In this document: positions 31,157 to 39,137 of the stretch, one piece after another
Numbering within the stretch: the stretch's first letter is position 1
Layout of the letters: every line of letters starts with the position of its first letter
Assembly (NCBI RefSeq): GCF_900111365.1
Contig: NZ_FOGZ01000002.1
Location: 124,001 to 188,000, forward strand
Origin: Propionibacterium cyclohexanicum
GTDB lineage: Bacteria; Actinomycetota; Actinomycetes; Propionibacteriales; Propionibacteriaceae
Direction of reading: 5' to 3'
Length of the DNA: 64,000 nt
The notes under the pieces: generated by a model
Database searches by the model: none
Told to the model about the DNA's origin: nothing
Seen by the model: the letters and a program-made list of their open reading frames with translations, nothing else
Translations under genes and position numbers: made by a program

Positions 31157-32170
31157 ATGAACGAGGACCGGGATCCGGAGCAGACCCCACCACCTGGCGC
31201 GCCGGACTTTGAGCCCCCACCTGTGCCTGCATCGGGTCCGTCGTCACCCCCGTCGCCGGGCACCCCACCCGAGCAGCCGAAGCAGCCATCCCCCGCGTCG
31301 CCGGGGCACCCGGCCGATCCGCCATCTGGTCCGCAGATGTGGACCAGGGCGCCCTCGGGGCAGTGGTACGTGCCCCATGAGCCCTCGGCGCAGGCGCGCG
31401 CCCGCGGCGAGCATTCGGAAGGCGCCTTCCCACCGCCTGCCCCGACGTCGAGCCCGGCCTCTCGGACCAGGAGCTCCCACGCTGAACACTGGTTCCAGCA
31501 GCCTGCGGCAACGGGAAGCCGGCGATCGCGTGCACGCCCCGCGTCCGGGTCCTTGGTGTGCACGTACTCGATCATCGGCATCTGCGTGCTGGTGTGGATC
31601 GGTGAGCTCTACGTGCCAGGGGTTGCGTCAAGCGTGGCGCTCACACCCGATCTGGCATTCAGCGAGCCGTGGCGGCTCCTCACATCGGCCTTCGCGCACT
31701 CGCCGTACAGCATTTTGCACATCGCCACCAATATGCTCATGCTGTGGGTGATGGGACGCTCCCTGGAGCCCTATCTCGGGCGGCGCGACTATCTGATCTG
31801 TTATCTGCTCAGTGCCGTGGGGGGCAGTGCCGTCTTCGTACTGCTGGCCAGCGCCACCGCGTCGGGAACTGCTGTCGTCGGCGCGTCGGGTGCGGTCTTC
31901 GGACTGTTCGGCGCCCAGTTGGCAGTGTCGCGGCATGAGCGGATGGACAGCAGCGGCATCTGGCTGTTGGTGGGGATCAATCTGCTCTTCGGATTCATCG
32001 TCCCCGGCATCGCCTGGCAGGCCCACCTGGGAGGTTTCCTCACCGGGCTGGCAGCCGGCTGGCTCGTGCTGCGCGGGCGAGCCTCCGGACGGGGCGGCTG
32101 GGCATATCCGCTCGCGCTCCTGGTGCCGATCGGTGCCATCCTCGCCATCTCCGCGGGCCTGCTCGGCTGA
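31157..32170 (+). CDS. Rhomboid family intramembrane serine protease
   Basis: About 337 aa. A long Pro/Ser-rich cytoplasmic region (about 1-130, with a short PSGQWYVPHE motif) precedes a six-helix rhomboid core. The catalytic serine is in VVGASGAVFG and the histidine in WQAHLGGFLTG. HIATNMLMLW carries the usual first-loop HxxxN pattern. Substrate unknown. The PSGQWYVP-type sequence recurs in actinobacterial rhomboids. It ends directly at a terminator hairpin. Confidence 0.92.
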   Translation: MNEDRDPEQTPPPGAPDFEPPPVPASGPSSPPSPGTPPEQPKQPSPASPGHPADPPSGPQMWTRAPSGQWYVPHEPSAQARARGEHSEGAFPPPAPTSSPASRTRSSHAEHWFQQPAATGSRRSRARPASGSLVCTYSIIGICVLVWIGELYVPGVASSVALTPDLAFSEPWRLLTSAFAHSPYSILHIATNMLMLWVMGRSLEPYLGRRDYLICYLLSAVGGSAVFVLLASATASGTAVVGASGAVFGLFGAQLAVSRHERMDSSGIWLLVGINLLFGFIVPGIAWQAHLGGFLTGLAAGWLVLRGRASGRGGWAYPLALLVPIGAILAISAGLLG

Positions 32171-32197
32171 GCCCCCGTCACTGGTGGTGGCGGGGGC
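32171..32197. terminator. Terminator between rhomboid gene and PAP2 pseudogene
   Basis: Arms 32171-32181 and 32187-32197 (11 bp with one G-T pair, 5-nt loop), beginning right after the rhomboid stop codon. Suited to both convergent units. Confidence 0.75.
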
Positions 32198-32218
32198 CCA
32201 GCAACAACGACCGGCCGA

Positions 32219-33940
32219 TCAGCGACGCCGGGACCTGCGAACAGCGAACAACCCGCCGACCGCACCCGACAACACCACAGCCAAACCAACCAGACCCTCA
32301 ACACCACCAGCACCCGTCAACGGCAAACCGAGCACCGACGCAGCCCTACCACGACCACCCGAACTCACCAGCCCAGCAGACGACACCACCGACGAAGACG
32401 CCACCGACGCCGAAGGGCTCGCGGACGACACCGACACCGAAGGACTGGACGACACCGACACCGACGGGCTGGACGACACCGAAGGGCTCACGGAGGACAC
32501 CGAAGCCGACGGGCTGGACGACACCGACACCGAGGGGCTCGCGGAGGGGGACGGGGCCGCTGTGACGACGGAGGCGACCGCCTGGCCGGGTTCCACCGCG
32601 GTCACAGTGCCGGACGCGTCGACTGTGACCTTCGCGCTCATGGCCGCCGCCAGGTCGATACGCTGCCAGCCCTGGGAGCCGGCGTCCAGCGGGAAGCCCG
32701 AGTCGATCTCGGTAGCCGCCAGCACGGCGCGACGCTGGGTGGGATCGAGCGTCGGGAAGGTCGTCGCGAGCAGGCTCTCGGCGCCGTCAGGCACCACTGC
32801 CTTCTGCCCGGCGGTTCCGGTCTGGCCGAATCCATAGGTCATGCGTGCCTGATATGCGGAGATGGCAGTCGTCCGGTCGGTCACAGCGGTGGTCGACACG
32901 ACGTCGGTGAAGAAATTGGTGTAACCCTTGTCGGCATTCGCGCCAGTCTTGGTGATGCACTCGGCCAATGTCTCGCTGAGGCTGTCAGCTTTGCACCGGG
33001 AGGCGAGGTAGTTCTGCAGTTCGGTGGCTGCGGGTTGCAGAACAGTACTGAAGTTCTCGGCGCTGGACCACAGATAGGAGTTGTTCGCCTGGCCGAGGAT
33101 GCGGCCACCCTCGACGTCGAGCGGATAGTGCACGCCGAGCACGATGCGGTTGTTGCCCGCCTCCGAGGCCCGAGTGAGGATCTCCGGGCCGAGCTGGGGA
33201 AGCAGCTGGGCCAGCGCGGTACCGGTCGCCACAGCGTAGGTGGTGTGGCCCGACGGGAAGGCCTGGGAATACCCCTTGAGCATTGCGTCATACGACGCGG
33301 TATGGGCAGGATCGCCCCAATCGGGGACCTTGTCGATGTTGAGGGAGGGCTGGAGACCGTTGAGTTGTGAGGGATTGGGCTGGCCGGCGAAGCTGCGGTC
33401 GGGCAGATAAGGGCGCGGGTAGTTGAAGGTCGGCTTCGTCCTGCCCGTTCCGACACTCCCTGCCTCGTCGATCGCGGTCACCGTCTTGGGCAGCCGGCCG
33501 TCGTTGAGGCCCTCGTTGAGGTACCTGCTGAGCACCGGTCCCAGCGCGTCGGAGTAGGTCTCCTGCCACTTGTAATCGGCATCGATGAGAGCGCGGCGAG
33601 ACTGATCCAGATCGGTGGCGCCGGCGTTGTTGATGGCGACGAGAGTCTAGTCGTTGCGGTTCAGCACAGCCGGGTCGAGAACGGTGCCGCGGAATGCGGT
33701 GTCGGCCTTGGTGGTGTCATTCGTCGTGTCGTAGGGACGCGCAGTCCAGTACTTGGTGAAGTCTGACATGAGCGCGACAGGGTCGGGCTTGCCCGTCGGG
33801 GTGAGCGCGACCTCCTGCGCGGACGCAACCGTCGACGGGGCGGCGGAGGCCTGGTTCAACACAGGTGAGCCGATAGTGATGGTGCTGACAGCGATCGCCG
33901 TCACAGCGGCGCTCTTCAGCGCACGCCCGAATCTATACAT
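32219..33940 (-). pseudogene. Cell-wall-anchored PAP2 acid phosphatase, broken by in-frame TAG
   Basis: One reading frame of 574 codons interrupted by a single TAG at 33647-33649 (codon 98). Before it: a Sec signal peptide with cleavage near NQASA-AP. After it: the PAP2/haloperoxidase motifs KPTFNYPRP (K-x6-RP), FPSGHTTY and RIVLGVHYPLD. Then a long Ser/Pro/Val-rich stalk, and a C-terminal sorting signal LPLTG, hydrophobic helix, RRSRRR. Everything except the TAG looks intact, so loss is recent, the stop is suppressed, or it is a sequencing error. CAG to TAG is a one-base change. GAGGGG precedes the ATG. Confidence 0.85.
32395..32560 (-). repeat. Ser/Pro/Val low-complexity stalk repeats
   Basis: Imperfect short repeats encoding alternating SVSSSPS-like units in the PAP2 pseudogene. 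They act as a wall-spanning spacer before the LPLTG anchor and are likely to vary in number between strains. Confidence 0.7.
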
Positions 33941-34221
33941 GGTTCCCCTCCAGTCGGGGTCGAGGCCAGGCAGATTCTCCTGGGCGACGACCGTGATCCC
34001 TGGCGAAGCTATGAGAGAGCTGTGACCCCTCAGGGAACCCGAGATGATCCGGAGATGTCCTCCCGGTGAATGCTCGGTGCGAGCACACGGCGCGCACCCG
34101 GATCGATCAGCTCCCCGGCCGACCCCTCGCGCTGTGCGTGTCCACGACGGATACGCGGCAGGCCCTCGAAGGCCGCTGCCTGGTGCCTGCTCCGGGTGCG
34201 CGTTGACTGCCAGCGGAAGTC
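33941..34221. other. Intergenic region, nothing convincing
   Basis: 281 bp between yciO and the PAP2 pseudogene. It must hold the phosphatase promoter (TCATAGCTT-like sequence near 34010), but no clear hexamers, RNA motif or small gene is seen. Confidence 0.5.
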
Positions 34222-34842
34222 TCAGGTGAACAGTGCCGTCGATCCCCCACCGACCCGCAGCACCACCGGCTCCTCGCCAGTCAGGTCCACAACGGTGGTG
34301 GGCTCGGACCCCACATCCCCGGAGTCGAGGACCGCGTCGAGCTCGTTGTCGAGCGTCTCCTTGATCTGCCAGCCGTCGTCGAGCGGTTCAGTGTGCCCAG
34401 GCAGGATCAGGGTGGAGGAGACGAGGGGCTCACCCAGCGCCGCGAGCAGAGCCAGGGCCGTGACATGGTGGGGCACCCGCACACCCACCGTCCTCGTGCT
34501 GGGATGCTGCATGGCGCGTGGTACCTCGCGAGTCGCTCGGAGGATGAACGTGAACGGCCCGGGCGTGGACGCCTTCACGGCGCGGAACTCCCGATTGTCC
34601 ATGTCGACATAGGTGCCCAGCTGGGCGAACTCGCTGACCACGACAGTGAGGTGATGCCGTTCGTCAAGCCCTCGAACACGCCGAATGCGATCCATGCCGT
34701 TCTTGTTTCCGAACAGGGTCCCCAGAGCGAATCCGGAGTCAGTGGGGTAGGCAATGAGTCCGCCATCGCGCAGTGTTGTGACGACCTGGCTGAGCGAGCG
34801 GGCCTGGGGATTGACCGGATGGACCGGGTAGTAGCGAGCCAT
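34222..34842 (-). CDS. yciO: YciO/Sua5-family protein
   Basis: 206 aa YrdC-like domain. It matches YciO closely: HPVNPQARSL, GGLIAYPTDSGFALG, TPGPFTFILRATREVPR, RTVGVRVP, GEPLVSSTLILPG and GSEPTTVVDLT. TsaC/Sua5 relatives make threonylcarbamoyl-AMP for tRNA t6A; YciO itself is only loosely tied to that reaction. ATG 34842 is chosen over TTG 34848 because a TAGTGT -10 box lies 6 nt upstream. Confidence 0.88.
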   Translation of the reverse strand: MARYYPVHPVNPQARSLSQVVTTLRDGGLIAYPTDSGFALGTLFGNKNGMDRIRRVRGLDERHHLTVVVSEFAQLGTYVDMDNREFRAVKASTPGPFTFILRATREVPRAMQHPSTRTVGVRVPHHVTALALLAALGEPLVSSTLILPGHTEPLDDGWQIKETLDNELDAVLDSGDVGSEPTTVVDLTGEEPVVLRVGGGSTALFT

Positions 34843-34848
34843 GCACAA

Positions 34849-34854
34849 ACACTA
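34849..34854 (-). promoter_or_regulatory. -10 box of yciO (leaderless)
   Basis: TAGTGT on the minus strand, 6 nt before the ATG at 34842. Confidence 0.5.
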
Positions 34855-34867
34855 GTGAGCTGGGCGG

Positions 34868-35278
34868 CTATGAGGCACGTAGATCAGAGGTCATCCGGGA
34901 GCGCACCGTGAAATGGTCGATGCCCACCAGGGAGAGGAATTGCGTGCCGACGCTGGTGGACACACTGACGCTGAGCCGCCCCTCGGCATCCACCGTGGCG
35001 TCCGAAGTCATGGCAGGAAAACCTGACAGTGACGCGCGTGCGGCCGCGATGGCCAGCGCGGCATCGGGGCGCCCGGCCAGTCTGCTGTGCGCATAGCTGT
35101 CGCTGCCGGCCCGGGCAGCCTGGCTCGCCGCCAGGGTCACCTCTCGCTGCGCGCTGAGTCTGGCCGAACCGTCCACTGCCAGGCCGCAGCTGAGCGCGAA
35201 GGCAGGCAGGCACGCCGCGACGAGCACGCTCACGCTCGCGCCGCGCTGATCATGGGCTTCACGACCAGTAGAGATCAT
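34868..35278 (-). CDS. TadE/TadG-like pilus-associated protein
   Basis: 136 aa. A short polar start with DQRGASVSVLVA leads into one hydrophobic helix (about 14-35) and an extracellular domain; this RG-x-S/A-V start is the usual TadE/G-type pseudopilin entry. No other tad genes adjoin it, so it is an orphan or regulated apart from the main tad cluster. ATG 35278 follows GGGGAG; a longer frame adds ten residues. Confidence 0.65.
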   Translation of the reverse strand: MISTGREAHDQRGASVSVLVAACLPAFALSCGLAVDGSARLSAQREVTLAASQAARAGSDSYAHSRLAGRPDAALAIAAARASLSGFPAMTSDATVDAEGRLSVSVSTSVGTQFLSLVGIDHFTVRSRMTSDLRAS

Positions 35279-35513
35279 CGTCGGTCTCCCCAGGTTCTCC
35301 TCGGGCAAAGCTTGTCTTCGGGCAAAGCTGTCATCGGGCCGAGGTGGCCTCGCGATGGCTTCAGTGTCCCATGAATACCTCGAGCAGCTGGCCTGTCCAC
35401 AGGATCGCGCACGGCGACGGCGCTGCCGTGCGCGCCGGTGGGTTGTCCTAGGCTGAGCCTGTCGGCCCTGGCGTCACCAGGTCGATTCCTCCACTACGAA
35501 AGGCACTTACTTC

Positions 35514-36725
35514 ATGGTCAAGAAGGTCGCTCTGCTGACCGCTGGTGGCTTCGCCCCCTGCCTGTCCTCGGCCGTCGCCGGGCTCGTCAAGCGCTACACC
35601 GAGGTCTCTCCAGAAACCACGATCATCGCGTATCGCTATGGGTACGAGGGCCTGCTCAAGGGTGATTCGTTCGAGTTCTCCCGGGAAGTGCGCGACCACT
35701 ACGATCGTCTTTTCGCCTTCGGCGGCTCCCCCATCGGAAACTCTCGCGTCAAGCTCACCAATGTCGCCGACCTCGTGAAGCGCGGCCTGGTTCCCGACGG
35801 CACCGATCCGCTCAAGGTCGCTGCCGACCAGCTCGTCGCCGATGGTGTCGACGTCCTCCACACGATCGGTGGCGATGACACGAATACCACCGCCGCCGAT
35901 CTCGCCGCCTATCTGGCCGACCACGACTACCCGCTCACGGTGGTGGGCCTGCCCAAGACGATCGACAACGACATCGTGCCGATCCGTCAGTCGCTGGGCG
36001 CCTGGAGCGCGGCAGACCAGGCCGCCCGCTTCGCCACCAACATCATCGCGGAGCACAACTCCGCGCCGCGCGAACTCATCATTCACGAGATCATGGGCCG
36101 TAACTGCGGCTACCTCGCCGCCGAAACCGCCCGACGCTACCGCGCCTGGCTCGACGAGCAGGAGTGGCTCCCCGAAGCGGGTCTCGACCGCCGCGCCTGG
36201 GATATCCACGCCCTGTACCTGCCCGAGGCGAAGATCGACCTGGATGCCGAAGCGAAGCGGCTGCGGTCGGTGATGGACGAGGTCGGCAATGTGAATCTGT
36301 TCATCTCCGAGGGCGCGGGGGTGCCCGACATCATCGCCAAGCTCGAGGCCGAGGGGCAGGACGTGCCCAAGGATGCCTTCGGCCATGTGCAGCTCAACCA
36401 GATCAATCCCGGCGAGTGGTTTGCCAAGCAGTTCGCCGAGAAGATCGGAGCGGGCAAGACGATGGTGCAGAAGTCCGGCTACTTCTCCCGCTCGGCCAAG
36501 TCGAACCAGGAGGATCTCGACCTCATCGCACAGACCTGCGTTCTGGCGGTGGACGCCGCGCTGGGCGGCCATGCCGGTGTGGTGGGGCAGGACGAGGAGG
36601 CTGGCGACAGGTTGTCCGTCATCGACTTCAAGCGGATCGCCGGGCACAAGCCCTTCGACATCACCCTGCCCTGGTTCAACGAGTTGCTGAGCCAGATCGG
36701 CCAGCCCGCGCCCGTCGCGGCATGA
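35514..36725 (+). CDS. pfp: Pyrophosphate-dependent 6-phosphofructokinase
   Basis: 403 aa. Phosphorylates fructose 6-phosphate with PPi, reversibly, in glycolysis/gluconeogenesis. The PPi signature is clear: G119-G-D-D122 (Asp instead of the Gly of ATP enzymes) and PKTIDND with K148. Substrate residues MGRNCGY and FISEGAGVPD follow. The length and start (MVKKVALLTAGGFAPC) fit the propionibacterial enzyme. ATG start with GAAAGG about 12 nt upstream. A large hairpin terminates the gene. Confidence 0.95.
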   Translation: MVKKVALLTAGGFAPCLSSAVAGLVKRYTEVSPETTIIAYRYGYEGLLKGDSFEFSREVRDHYDRLFAFGGSPIGNSRVKLTNVADLVKRGLVPDGTDPLKVAADQLVADGVDVLHTIGGDDTNTTAADLAAYLADHDYPLTVVGLPKTIDNDIVPIRQSLGAWSAADQAARFATNIIAEHNSAPRELIIHEIMGRNCGYLAAETARRYRAWLDEQEWLPEAGLDRRAWDIHALYLPEAKIDLDAEAKRLRSVMDEVGNVNLFISEGAGVPDIIAKLEAEGQDVPKDAFGHVQLNQINPGEWFAKQFAEKIGAGKTMVQKSGYFSRSAKSNQEDLDLIAQTCVLAVDAALGGHAGVVGQDEEAGDRLSVIDFKRIAGHKPFDITLPWFNELLSQIGQPAPVAA

Positions 36726-36765
36726 GCGTGAGGGCCTGAGGGCCTGTCCCGGCCCTGTCTTCCCG

Positions 36766-36821
36766 CCCGGGATGGGCATCGAGTTGGCGGCGCTGCTCCG
36801 CACGCCGACGCCCATCCCGGG
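36766..36821 (+). terminator. Terminator after pfp
   Basis: 12-bp perfect stem 36766-36777 with 36810-36821 and an inner 7-bp stem (GTTGGCG with CGCCGAC). It forms one long interrupted hairpin about 40 bp past the stop. Confidence 0.7.
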
Positions 36822-36925
36822 GCCAGGCCGGCGCCGGGCTCGCCCGCGACAAGAGGCCTGTGTGAGCAGCCATCAGATGGGTAGCGGCTCTGGCCAATCG
36901 GCGTCGTTGACTGCACAATACTCAT

Positions 36926-37144
36926 GTGGATCTTGGAACAAGTGACATCACCGACGAGATGATCGTCGACGAGGTGGTCGCCCGCCTGACTCCCAAGCTG
37001 CACGATGTGCAGCCGGATTCCCTGAAGACCGCCGTGAACACAGCATTCGATCAGTTCGCTGAGGCACCCGTGCGGACCTTCCTGCCAATCCTCGTGGAGC
37101 GGCGGGTCACGGCCGCGCTCAAGCCCGCTAAGTCGAGGGTCTGA
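36926..37144 (+). CDS. Small three-helix-bundle protein
   Basis: 72 aa, GTG start. DEMIVDEVVARLTPKL, SLKTAVNTAFDQFAEAPV and FLPILVERRVTAAL form three amphipathic helices, as in the short three-helix dimerisation proteins of Actinobacteria. Function unknown. It stands alone between two strong terminators (pfp side and 37156), so it has its own promoter in 36822-36925; an AATACT sequence at about 36918 may contribute. Confidence 0.65.
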   Translation: MDLGTSDITDEMIVDEVVARLTPKLHDVQPDSLKTAVNTAFDQFAEAPVRTFLPILVERRVTAALKPAKSRV

Positions 37145-37155
37145 TTCCCTCGATT

Positions 37156-37188
37156 CGCTGGTGCCCGCCACGGTGGCGGGCACCAGCG
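37156..37188. terminator. Bidirectional terminator
   Basis: Perfect 15-bp stem 37156-37170 / 37174-37188 with a CGG loop, directly after the 72-aa gene. It can also stop transcripts coming from the tRNA-Asn side. Confidence 0.85.
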
Positions 37189-37420
37189 TCATCTGTGAGA
37201 TTGTCTGCCCACCGCGGAATCGAACGCCTCAAGCCTGGCACACCGCGAACTCAACCCCGTGGCCTCGATTGTCGACGGTGGATTCGGCCATGAACGCGAT
37301 ACAGGGATGGATCCTCCCGATGCCCATGCGGCATGCCCACTGCGCGGACCGCGCACTGCCAAGCCGGCGTCGTCAAGACGGCGCCGCTGAGGGGCGTTCT
37401 TCATGAGAGCCATTGCTGCA

Positions 37421-37496
37421 TGGCTCCCCGGACTGGACTCGAACCAGTAACCCTCTGATTAACAGTCAGATGCTCTGCCAATTGAGCTACCAGGGA
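37421..37496 (-). tRNA. tRNA-Asn (GTT), CCA encoded
   Basis: On the minus strand the 7-bp acceptor stem TCCCTGG pairs with CCGGGGA (one G-T). The D arm TAGCTCAATTGGCAGAGCA, anticodon loop CTGTTAATC with GTT anticodon, and T arm with GGTTCGAGTCC are complete. The discriminator is G and CCA is encoded (37423-37421). 73 nt plus CCA. Confidence 0.97.
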
Positions 37497-37588
37497 TCGG
37501 CTGTCACCGAAGTGCCAGCGCGGGAGGAAACGTTACCAGTTCCGATGCCGCAAGGGAAATCGGCAGTGTCCCTGGAGTGGCCAGGCTC

Positions 37589-38131
37589 TCAGGGCTCGTA
37601 CTCGCGGCGCAGGTGCTCGGTTTCTGCGATCGCGACCTGCTGCACCCGGGGATCCGACAGATCGGTGCTGCCCAGCGGCTGCACCATCCAGCGGAGCTCA
37701 CCGCCCCCGGTGGGGTTGCGACGCCCGGACACGATGATCTCACCTCGTCCGCCAAGCACCGGGACCCGTTCCTGCACGAGGATCGATGCCTGGACGCGCT
37801 CCATGAAAACCCCCGGCAGCTCGCCGGAGTTCTCCAGCTGGATCGTCCGGCCAGAACCGTCGATCAGCATCCATCGAAGAGTCGCGTCGTCCTCGCGCCA
37901 GGCACCGCTCAGGATGTCATCCCAGGCGATGACCCGCCAGGTTCCGCGCTCGGCGACCGCCAGATGCCCTCTGGTAGCCACCGCCAAGAGCTCCTGGCCC
38001 CTGCCCCAGGCCAAGGCGGCAGCCCGGTGTCCAAGTGCGGCCTGCAAACCCCTCAACTCCTCGCGGCTGGGTCGACCCGAGGGCCTGCGCATGGCAATCA
38101 TGGCTCCATTCTTCCCGGTGGTCCCGGTCAT
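37589..38131 (-). CDS. Conserved hypothetical protein
   Basis: 180 aa (170 if ATG 38101 is used, which has GGAG close by). Mostly beta-rich: ALAWGRGQELLAVATRGHLAVAERG, WRVIAWDDILSGAWRED, LIDGSGRTIQLEN, with a C-terminal PRVQQVAIAETEHLRREYEP helix. No signal peptide or membrane helix. I do not recognise a domain. It follows the sigma-factor gene by 37 bp and is likely cotranscribed. Confidence 0.65.
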   Translation of the reverse strand: MTGTTGKNGAMIAMRRPSGRPSREELRGLQAALGHRAAALAWGRGQELLAVATRGHLAVAERGTWRVIAWDDILSGAWREDDATLRWMLIDGSGRTIQLENSGELPGVFMERVQASILVQERVPVLGGRGEIIVSGRRNPTGGGELRWMVQPLGSTDLSDPRVQQVAIAETEHLRREYEP

Positions 38132-38168
38132 GCCACATCACCGCCGCCTGGTACCCAGCCGAGACTGC

Positions 38169-38981
38169 TCAGGCTGCGAACACCTGGGCCAGCGCACGCC
38201 CGCGGCGCAGCGCGCGCGACTTGAGCCGATAGACCCCCGAGGGGCTGATGCCGAGCGCCCGGGCCACCTGCGTCACCGACATCGCCTCACCGCCGCCCAG
38301 CCCGAAGCTCAGTACGAGCACCCGCCTTTCCTCGGCTGGCATCCGGCCGAGCCAGCTGAGGTCCGGTCCGTCGCTGGTCTCGTCGGCCCGGCGATCGCCC
38401 AGCTCCTGTACTTCGACGTCCGCCCGGATCGGCGAGGCCGCCCGGCGCACCGAGGAGAGCGTGCGCCCCAGCAGCCCGGCCAGCGTCGCATCGTCGACCT
38501 GCTGCCCCAGTCGGGCACTGTGCTCGGACCTGGTCCGCTCGATCTCAGCAGCAGCCCGGGCACGCGCGACCGTCTCCAGCCCGCAGCTTCTGGACGCCAC
38601 TGCCGCCTGGGCGATGTGCTGCGCCACGACATTCCAGGCAAGAGTGCTGAAGCGCCAGCCGAGGGCGTGGTCAAAGCGCGCAATGGCTTCGACCAGGCCC
38701 ACCTGGCCATCGTGCATGAGTTCCTCGAGCTCGGCCGAGGAATGGCACCAGCGCCGGGCAATGACCGCCACCATGCCCTGATTTGCCCCGATGAACTCCG
38801 CCATGGCCCGCTGACCCTCCGCAACGATGGCGCGCAGTTCGTCGGTGCTGGCCCCGCAGGGGCGACGGCCGGTTCGCAGACATTCCTGGGCGAAGACACC
38901 GGCTTCGATGATCTTTGCCAGCTCCCGTTCCGCCAACCCGTCCAATCGTCGGCGCGGTATCGGTTCCTCGGTTGTCGTCAT
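38169..38981 (-). CDS. Sigma-70 family RNA polymerase sigma factor
   Basis: 270 aa. Region 1.2-like start (LDGLAERELAKIIEAG), region 2 with FIGANQGMVAVIARRW, ELEELMHDGQVGLVEAIARFD and WRFSTLAWNVVAQHIAQ (core binding and -10 recognition). A weak region 3 follows, then region 4 with a helix-turn-helix VTQVARALGISPSGVYRLKSRALR (-35 recognition). It is larger than ECF sigmas but lacks the long N-terminus of SigA; an alternative (group 2/3) sigma is likely. Placed after dnaG, as in the classic macromolecular-synthesis operon. Confidence 0.88.
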   Translation of the reverse strand: MTTTEEPIPRRRLDGLAERELAKIIEAGVFAQECLRTGRRPCGASTDELRAIVAEGQRAMAEFIGANQGMVAVIARRWCHSSAELEELMHDGQVGLVEAIARFDHALGWRFSTLAWNVVAQHIAQAAVASRSCGLETVARARAAAEIERTRSEHSARLGQQVDDATLAGLLGRTLSSVRRAASPIRADVEVQELGDRRADETSDGPDLSWLGRMPAEERRVLVLSFGLGGGEAMSVTQVARALGISPSGVYRLKSRALRRGRALAQVFAA

Positions 38982-39137
38982 GGCGTCATGATTGCCCGCC
39001 CGCCGTGGGCACGGCACAGCTGTGGATGAGCCGGACCGGACAACACCATATGTGGTGGACGAGCTCTCTCCCGCGCCAAGAGGTTCCCGGGCTGCCCCGC
39101 GCAGGCCGCCGGCACCCAGGTCAGCCCGGCGAGTGGC

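Noticed and set aside
32400-32560. Plus-strand Asp/Thr repeat protein (DDTDTEGLDD)
   Set aside because: It is the complement of the Ser-rich stalk of the PAP2 pseudogene, not a separate gene.
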